Shown one piece after another: positions 6,882 to 7,109 of a stretch of 7,109 bases of DNA; the stretch's first letter is position 1, and each line of letters begins with the position of its first letter. The stretch comes from an uncultured Prevotella sp. (GTDB lineage: Bacteria; Bacteroidota; Bacteroidia; Bacteroidales; Bacteroidaceae): positions 1 through 7,109 of the forward strand of contig CALCUV010000209.1 in the NCBI GenBank assembly GCA_937906765.1, written 5' to 3'. A program made the position numbers and the translations under genes. The notes beneath the pieces were generated by a model. That model had not been told where the DNA came from and ran no database searches. It was given only the letters and a program-made list of their open reading frames with translations.

Positions 6882-6975
6882 GTTGACGGTTTTTCTGTAT
6901 TTACGACGGTAGATATCCGGATTAGTTATGTCGGAGGGTGACTGAGCCCCGTTGGGCTAAAGCAAGGGGGGCGAT
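6882..6975. other. Noncoding spacer with a small GC-rich hairpin
   Basis: No gene is seen here. AGCCC (6945-6949) pairs with GGGCT (6954-6958) around CGTT, and there is an 8-bp palindrome ATCCGGAT at 6915-6922. The base composition is richer in G and C than the DNA to the left. It would form the 3' untranslated region of the partial gene to the right. Confidence 0.35.
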
Positions 6976-7109
6976 TTATTGAATATCTCGCACGAAGCGG
7001 ATGTGCTTCGCTACGGGCGCACCGATGGTTACGCGGTTGTTGAAGATATACCAACTGTAGAAATATTCACTGCCTTGATTAATTATAATTATTGTGAGAG
7101 TATTATCGG
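6976..7109 (-). CDS. C-terminal end of an unidentified protein, possibly a surface or secreted protein (partial)
   Basis: Reading the minus strand from the right edge gives 43 codons with no interruption, ending in TAA at 6978-6976. The visible protein is rich in aromatic and beta-forming residues: GSEYFYSWYIFNN is followed by RVTIGAPVAK and the tail HIRFVRDIQ. The closing R-x-VRD pattern, preceded by an aromatic strand, recalls the C-terminus of Bacteroidota surface and secreted proteins with a FISUMP or similar C-type-lectin-like domain, where endings such as VRCVRD are common. That resemblance is from memory and is weak. The rest of the gene, including any signal peptide, lies outside the window. 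It is not part of the CRISPR operon, and its transcript probably ends at the hairpin at 6841-6881. Confidence 0.6.
   Translation of the reverse strand, partial: DNTLTIIIINQGSEYFYSWYIFNNRVTIGAPVAKHIRFVRDIQ

Noticed and set aside
6993..7010. Hairpin CGAAGC/GCTTCG
   Set aside because: It lies inside the coding end of the partial minus-strand gene and has no T-tract, so it is probably incidental.

Overview
The window carries the 3' part of a type II-C CRISPR-Cas locus from a member of the Bacteroidota, probably Bacteroidales (Prevotella-like). That placement rests on remembered family sequences, not a search. The Cas9 C-terminus (ending IGQIVSVGEY), the 110-residue Cas2 beginning [19 protein letters not shown], the 47-nt repeat starting GTTGTGAATTGCTTTC on the minus strand, and the lack of clear Shine-Dalgarno sites all fit.

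Layout: (1) 1-3732, cas9 on the plus strand, cut by the window edge, so RuvC-I and the bridge helix are missing. (2) 3730-3775, a palindrome over the cas9 stop followed by an intrinsic terminator. (3) 3812-5093, cas1 and cas2, 13 nt apart. There is no cas4 or csn2, which defines subtype II-C. (4) 5107-5140, a symmetric terminator between converging transcripts. (5) 5141-5219, a short AT-rich leader-like stretch. (6) 5220-6342, a CRISPR array of 15 repeats of 47 nt and 14 spacers of 29-30 nt. (7) 6343-6975, noncoding DNA with several ordered structures: four palindromes spaced 21-22 bp, a 31-bp-periodic TGTNAAC motif, and several hairpins. (8) 6976-7109, the C-terminal end of an unrelated minus-strand gene entering from the right edge.

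How the parts work together: Cas1-Cas2 insert new spacers into the array. Each crRNA pairs with a tracrRNA and guides Cas9 to cut matching DNA. I saw no convincing anti-repeat in this window, so the tracrRNA gene probably lies upstream of cas9. Repeat polarity implies the array is read on the minus strand, toward cas2. Every repeat also contains, on that strand, a match to the Bacteroidota promoter pattern (TTG or TTTG, 19 nt, then TAnnTTTG), so each repeat may drive its own spacer.

The Cas core is recognisable and ordinary for its family. The least explained DNA is the 6343-6740 flank, whose phased palindromes and 31-bp motif series look like protein-binding arrays of unknown purpose.
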